DNA of 48,624 nucleotides from assembly GCA_021849745.1 (NCBI GenBank), contig JAJZSN010000012.1, positions 1 through 48,624 of the forward strand. Reading direction: 5' to 3'. The translations under genes and the position numbers were made by a program. Source of the DNA: Bacillota bacterium. GTDB taxonomy: Bacteria > Bacillota > GCA-003054495 > Carboxydocellales > JAJZSN01. Positions 44,295 through 48,624 of the stretch are shown in pieces (position 1 is the stretch's first letter; every line of letters starts with the position of its first letter). The notes under the pieces are model-generated. The model worked only from the letters and a program-made list of their open reading frames with translations, was not told where the DNA came from and did not search any database.

Positions 44295-45764
44295 TTAGCT
44301 ATTAGCATGGGTTCCAATTAATTGCCCTTTACTAATGGCCCAGAAATCTTCGAGAGAAGCATGGTAGTCCAACTTTCTACCCTCTGCTTTTTCTCGCTCG
44401 GCTATCTTCTCCCGGTGGAATTCCTTAATCTCCTCCGGTATCGGCAAATTACCGAAATCCAAGTAACGGCAAGCCCCTTTAAGATCCCGTACACCAAGTA
44501 CTTGATCTTTAGCATGGATGTTGATAGAGAAAGGTGAATCAAGGACCCCGGCTTCTACAGCTTTTACAGCCCCTACGGCAATGTCTCCGTCCCCAAGTTC
44601 GAGGACACGATCTAAAATCGCTGTTACTTCAGCTTCAGTTATCCTCATTTCTTGGCGAATATCCTCATTGTCAATTTCAAGCTTCTGTTGTCTAACTACA
44701 TCAAAAATCCATTTAGCTGAACGATAGCTTTCGATATGAGACTCTTTGGTTGGGATACCGTTGGCCTCGTCAATGGTTTTAACAAAGCACGCATCCACCT
44801 CACCAAGGGCTGCCACCGTTGCAGTATAAGTAATGTAACCAAAAGCACTACCCATATCTTGAGGGAAGGGGTATAGGGGAACCTGACTACCGACTATACC
44901 TGGAATAATTACATCATTGTAACCTAACTTGTCTAAATATTTTCTGTAGAGTTTAGGCACTATTCTGATATCCCCTAGGTCTTGGGCCATGCTACCTTGT
45001 AAATTAATCTGTGGGAACACGCTTTTTACACCTTGCTCAGCAGAGATAAGAGCTTCAATAATCTGGGTAGCAATATTCACACTCATGGGATATACGCCAT
45101 TGGGCAACCACCCATGACAATCTGTGGTAATAATTACATCCCTGTCCGCATAGTACCCGATTAATCTGCCTAAATATTGGGCAGTTTCAATACATTCTTC
45201 CACTGTGGCCTTCTTATCATAGCCGCCGATCCAGGCAAAAAAGCTATTGGGCATAGCGGTCATCCCGGAAGCAAAGGCCACCTCACCTACTAGACTATTA
45301 GCCATCCTGGAGCATCTTGGGTCGAAAGCTCCGTCACAAGCCTCAACCACTTTTCTAGTGGTTTTTACGCCGTGATTAATGATGGGATACCCGTTTAGTA
45401 CCGGCTTCCCAGTCCTGATACTCTCTTCTAAACCCTTTTGGGCCTTATCAAGCTGCAGGTTTCGGGTATAACTATCGGTAGTAAAAGGGATTAATGGGAT
45501 TCCTAATTCATTTAAGGAACGTACAAGTTCAATCTCATCTTCCACGATAGGGGTTCCAGATCTAGGGAAGAGCACCATACGGCCCTCTTCACGAACCCGT
45601 TGCACTACCTTATGAAAGATTTTGCTATCCGGCAAACTCTTTTGGTACCCAACAGCATCATCAAGTTCTACTTCCTTGCCCGTATGCCATAAAGATAATA
45701 CCCCTTTACGCATTTCAAGGAACTTATCTTCATCAATTCGTTTTTGTCTGACTTTGATTTCCAT
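44295..45764 (-). CDS. Glutamate-mutase-like large subunit (E/epsilon) with altered substrate loop
   Basis: A 489-residue TIM-barrel mutase subunit equivalent to GlmE, for adenosylcobalamin-dependent carbon-skeleton rearrangement. Compared with Clostridium cochlearium GlmE (residues recalled), the three carboxylate-binding arginines are kept as R68, R101 (DSYTR) and R150 (DPR). K329 and E333 (VKTIDEANGIPTKE), which contact the adenosyl group, are also kept. Glu171, which interacts with the substrate amine, aligns without gaps with P172; Tyr177 aligns with W178; Tyr181 is retained as Y182. So a dicarboxylate without an amino group is the likely substrate. Start ATG 45764 follows GAGGAGG. It lies between the GRE activase and its B12 subunit. 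Confidence 0.85.
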   Translation of the reverse strand: MEIKVRQKRIDEDKFLEMRKGVLSLWHTGKEVELDDAVGYQKSLPDSKIFHKVVQRVREEGRMVLFPRSGTPIVEDEIELVRSLNELGIPLIPFTTDSYTRNLQLDKAQKGLEESIRTGKPVLNGYPIINHGVKTTRKVVEACDGAFDPRCSRMANSLVGEVAFASGMTAMPNSFFAWIGGYDKKATVEECIETAQYLGRLIGYYADRDVIITTDCHGWLPNGVYPMSVNIATQIIEALISAEQGVKSVFPQINLQGSMAQDLGDIRIVPKLYRKYLDKLGYNDVIIPGIVGSQVPLYPFPQDMGSAFGYITYTATVAALGEVDACFVKTIDEANGIPTKESHIESYRSAKWIFDVVRQQKLEIDNEDIRQEMRITEAEVTAILDRVLELGDGDIAVGAVKAVEAGVLDSPFSINIHAKDQVLGVRDLKGACRYLDFGNLPIPEEIKEFHREKIAEREKAEGRKLDYHASLEDFWAISKGQLIGTHANS

Positions 45765-45778
45765 AATTGTCCTCCTCT

Positions 45779-46690
45779 TTACACTACAATTTCACAGCCA
45801 AGGCCATAAGATTCGACTATTTCTTTAGCTCTATCCAGCTGCTCATCGCTAGGGCGAGCTATATCTGCCAGTTGATACTCCAGATCTAACATTTTATATT
45901 TACCCATCCCGTATCGATGATAGGGTAGTAGGTCAATCCGTGGAGCCGTGGTCATGCCGGATACAGTGCGGGCAATAGCTTTAATATTTTCTTCCGAGTC
46001 ATTGAGACCTGGGATTATCGGTACCCGGATCATCACGGGGACTCCACTTTCGACAATAACCTGAAGATTACGAAGAATCAGTTCATTGGATTGCCCGGTT
46101 AACTTATGGTGAGCCGTGGGATCCATATGTTTCAAGTCAAACAGGACTAGGGAAGTATAGGGCAATATTTTCTTTAAGGCCCCAGTATCTCCATAGCCTG
46201 AGGTATCAAGACAAGTATGCATCCCTGCATCCCGGCACTTCTTTAGCAAATTTGCTGCAAACTCAGGCTGGGTAAGGACCTCCCCACCGGAAACCGTAAT
46301 TCCACCACCAGAATTCTGATAGTACTCGATGTCCCGCATCACTTCTATGAAAACTTCCTCAACTGACATTTCCTTCCCTATAATCTTAAGGGCTTCAGCA
46401 GAACATACCTCCGTGCATTTGGCACATCTGGTACACTTTTCCCGGTTAATAATGAAAGCATTTTCATTAATTGAAATGGCTTGAACGGGGCATACTTCTA
46501 CACAACGTCCGCATTTGATACAGGAAGCATCCCGGTGAGTAACTTCCGGCCAAGGATTTTGGGACTCGGGATTAGAACACCATAAACACTCTAGGGGGCA
46601 CCCTTTCAGAAAGACCGTTGTTCTTATGCCAGGCCCATCATCTAAGCTGTATCGTTGGATATTGAAGATAGTTCCAATAATAGTACTCAA
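45779..46690 (-). CDS. Glycyl radical enzyme activating enzyme 2 (radical SAM)
   Basis: A 303-residue activase with IFNIQRYSLDDGPGIRTTVF, the radical SAM motif CPLECLWC, and two regular ferredoxin clusters (CIKCGRCVEVCP and CTRCAKCTEVCS), plus the SAM-binding VSGGEV. It generates the glycyl radical on the adjacent GRE 2. It starts at TTG 46690 after GGAGGAAG and lies 37 bases after the GRE. The regular cluster spacing contrasts with HpdA, so the two activases are not recent copies. Confidence 0.93.
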   Translation of the reverse strand: MSTIIGTIFNIQRYSLDDGPGIRTTVFLKGCPLECLWCSNPESQNPWPEVTHRDASCIKCGRCVEVCPVQAISINENAFIINREKCTRCAKCTEVCSAEALKIIGKEMSVEEVFIEVMRDIEYYQNSGGGITVSGGEVLTQPEFAANLLKKCRDAGMHTCLDTSGYGDTGALKKILPYTSLVLFDLKHMDPTAHHKLTGQSNELILRNLQVIVESGVPVMIRVPIIPGLNDSEENIKAIARTVSGMTTAPRIDLLPYHRYGMGKYKMLDLEYQLADIARPSDEQLDRAKEIVESYGLGCEIVV

Positions 46691-46727
46691 GTCTGCTTCC
46701 TCCTTTCCTGGATTGGATTCAACCTGA

Positions 46728-48624
46728 TTAAACCATTTCGTGCATGGTCCGGGTTACGATTTCTTGCTGTAGCTCAGGTGGGAGATCCACAAAGTAAGCA
46801 CTGTAACCACCAACCCTAACCAACAGGTTTTTGTATTTAGCCGGATTTTTTCTTGCTTCTAAGAGCTCATCTGCGCTATGGATGTTAAATTGAATGTGCC
46901 AGCCACCCCTTTGGCAAAAAGTCTTGACTAAGGCAGCCACTTTTTGTAACTTTTCTGGTGAATTTAACACCGCTTTAGAAAACTTCATATTATGGGTACT
47001 TCCAGCCATTTCCTTGGCATGGGGTACTTTAGTTGCTGAGTTGATTAAAGCAGTCGGGCCTTTTACGTCCATTGAAGGCATAGCTGATGTAGCAGCATCA
47101 TTTAACGGTGTTCCCGATTTTCTACCGTTAGGTAGAGCTCCTACTGATGCCCCTTGGGTTACGTGACCGGCGGCTGCACCTTTAAATAACATTGGCTTCT
47201 CACCTGTAAATGGATCTGGTCTACTTTGAAGAATAGCCTGAACCTTCATCGAAACATTATTAAAGAGATCATCCACATAATCATCGTCATTACCATACTT
47301 TGGAGCATTCAAAGACATTTGACGTAATTCTTCTTTACCTTCCCAGTTGTTTTGTAATGCTTCTAATAGCTCAGGTAAAGTAAGTTTCTTTTGGTCAAAT
47401 ACTAGGTACTTAATGGCAGCTAAGCTATCGGCGATATCAGTTAATCCCCGGTCACCAATCCAAGAAGCACGGCAAACTGGATAGCGAGCGCCCCCTTCTC
47501 TTGAGGTTAAACCTGCCGGGATACAATCTTCATAAAGCATAGCGGCCCTTAAACCACTCATGGGGCTATGCATATTTTCACTGCTCCACCAAATGAAATA
47601 ATGCTTGCGCAGGATTTCAGCAAAATAATCCTCTTGTTTATAGAAGGCTTCTAAAATTTGTTCCAAGGAAGTAAACTTGGCAGCATCCCCGGTCTGTAAA
47701 CCTAATTGTTTCCCGGTCCTTTTGTCAAAACCATTGTTCAGGGCTAGCTCAAAAATCTTTGCCTGGTTTAGACTGAACATCCCAGCCATATGCTCGGCAC
47801 AATCTAAGTGATATCCAAGACATCCGCTGGCATTCCAACCAACCGCATCCTCTAGCTTTACACCACGTTCTAAGTATCTTTGAGTACCTAGTTCATCATT
47901 AAGGAAGGCCGGGTTGCCACCACCAAAATCTCTGTTACACTCCAGAGCATGTAACATAAAATCTTCGTCCATATCCTTGTGGTATCTTACATAAACTGCT
48001 GGCTCAGAAAGCTTAATCTGCCGCATAACTTCTAAGACAAGCCATGAAACCTCGTTAGTTAAATCATTGCCATGTTCGTCCCGGCCGCAAAGGGTTATAT
48101 TAGGTAACAGGGTTCCGGGGGCTGCCCTGTGTTCCCGTTTAATAGTAACTAAGTTCTCAGTTTCCCTGGTTTTCAACCAGAAAGCACCTAATAATTCGGC
48201 AGCATCTTGCCGGGTTAAGGTACCTGCCTTTAGATCTTGCTCATAGTAGGGGTTTAGGATTTGATCGATCCGGCCGATGGGGCACTCAGGACGCTCGGAA
48301 CTTTCTTTCCAGCAGGCAAGGTGTAAGAATCTTAGAGACTGGACAGCTTCCCAATAATTCCTAGGCGGATTGGCCGGAACATTATCACAAACCTCGGCAA
48401 TTCTCTCCAGTTCCTTTTTCCTGACCGGATTACTTTCTTTCTCCGCTTGGCTCCTAGCTAATTCAGCATGCCTTCTGGCATATGTAATTATCCCCGCGCA
48501 AGTTACGATAACAGATTTTAATAGATAGTATTTTCTTAAGGCTTGTGATGAAGCTCTCTCTAGGCTGAATCCCTCATCCAACATCTTTTTCATTTCTGCC
48601 TTTGCCAAATCAATGATGTAGTTT
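46728..48624 (-). CDS. Glycyl radical enzyme 2, unassigned class (5' end outside the window)
   Basis: C-terminal part (about 632 residues) of a GRE; the reading frame runs off the window edge, so the N-terminus is missing. Counting from an internal TTG at 48608, the thiyl Cys is C263 in NASGCLGYH and the radical Gly is G601 in RVGGYSAYF. After the Cys comes L-G, not the x-Glu found in diol, choline, isethionate or hydroxyproline lyases and in HpdB (CLE). It is therefore neither one of those nor a pyruvate formate-lyase (CC). The C-terminus FVDLPPELQQEIVTRT resembles dehydratase-type GREs. No small subunit lies between it and its activase. Reaction unknown; fumarate addition or a new C-C/C-X cleavage are both open. 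Confidence 0.88.
   Translation of the reverse strand, partial: NYIIDLAKAEMKKMLDEGFSLERASSQALRKYYLLKSVIVTCAGIITYARRHAELARSQAEKESNPVRKKELERIAEVCDNVPANPPRNYWEAVQSLRFLHLACWKESSERPECPIGRIDQILNPYYEQDLKAGTLTRQDAAELLGAFWLKTRETENLVTIKREHRAAPGTLLPNITLCGRDEHGNDLTNEVSWLVLEVMRQIKLSEPAVYVRYHKDMDEDFMLHALECNRDFGGGNPAFLNDELGTQRYLERGVKLEDAVGWNASGCLGYHLDCAEHMAGMFSLNQAKIFELALNNGFDKRTGKQLGLQTGDAAKFTSLEQILEAFYKQEDYFAEILRKHYFIWWSSENMHSPMSGLRAAMLYEDCIPAGLTSREGGARYPVCRASWIGDRGLTDIADSLAAIKYLVFDQKKLTLPELLEALQNNWEGKEELRQMSLNAPKYGNDDDYVDDLFNNVSMKVQAILQSRPDPFTGEKPMLFKGAAAGHVTQGASVGALPNGRKSGTPLNDAATSAMPSMDVKGPTALINSATKVPHAKEMAGSTHNMKFSKAVLNSPEKLQKVAALVKTFCQRGGWHIQFNIHSADELLEARKNPAKYKNLLVRVGGYSAYFVDLPPELQQEIVTRTMHEMV

Noticed and set aside
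44295..45764. Ordinary glutamate mutase (glutamate to 3-methylaspartate)
   Set aside because: Glu171 and Tyr177 of the glutamate site are Pro and Trp, and no methylaspartase or MutL gene is nearby.

Overview
The window looks like the chromosome of a strictly anaerobic, mid-GC Gram-positive (Firmicutes/Peptococcaceae-like) bacterium. I infer this from the very strong AGGAGG-type ribosome binding sites with frequent GTG/TTG starts, two oxygen-sensitive glycyl radical enzymes (GREs), two tungsten-type aldehyde:ferredoxin oxidoreductases (AORs), ATP-dependent acetone/acetophenone-carboxylase-like complexes and CoA-ester catabolism. Almost everything lies on the minus strand; the only plus-strand gene is a sigma-54 activator. 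I see no tRNA, rRNA, IS element, phage gene or CRISPR array.

Layout. (1) 7803 down to 29: a complete 4-hydroxyphenylacetate decarboxylase operon (hpdB-hpdC-hpdA), continued by two crotonases, an SDR and a thiolase. (2) 7804-8277: a divergent control region with two opposed -24/-12 (sigma-54) promoters and a perfect palindrome, then a PAS/AAA+/HTH sigma-54 activator (8278-9753). (3) 22394 down to 9933: acyl-CoA ligase, HyuA/HyuB/gamma carboxylase-like complex, class III aminotransferase, alanine dehydrogenase, AOR, MoaD-like protein and MFS transporter, preceded by a third -24/-12 promoter and a second copy of the palindrome core. (4) 25960 down to 22964: a decaying beta-oxidation operon in which 3-hydroxyacyl-CoA dehydrogenase and acyl-CoA dehydrogenase are intact but the crotonase and thiolase between them are pseudogenes. 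(5) 29776 down to 26005: a three-subunit molybdenum hydroxylase resembling 4-hydroxybenzoyl-CoA reductase, preceded by a second acyl-CoA ligase and a MoaD-like protein. (6) 48624 down to 31995: a second GRE (cut by the window edge) with its activase, a glutamate-mutase-like B12 pair, an MmgE/PrpD protein, a second HyuA/HyuB/gamma complex, an SDR, a TRAP transporter and a second AOR.

How it may fit together. The palindrome core and sigma-54 promoters place regions 1 and 3 in one probable regulon. A consistent reading is amine -> aldehyde (aminotransferase, pyruvate regenerated by alanine dehydrogenase) -> arylacetate (AOR) -> cresol-type product (Hpd); this is inference. Regions 3 plus 1 and regions 6 plus 5 repeat the same kit: GRE + activase, AOR + MoaD-like protein, HyuA/HyuB/gamma, acyl-CoA ligase, SDR and transporter. 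The most novel part is region 6. There a GRE without the usual Cys-x-Glu sits beside a coenzyme-B12 mutase that keeps the three dicarboxylate-binding arginines of glutamate mutase but has lost the glutamate that handles the substrate amino group. This suggests a new carbon-skeleton rearrangement of a non-amino dicarboxylic acid.
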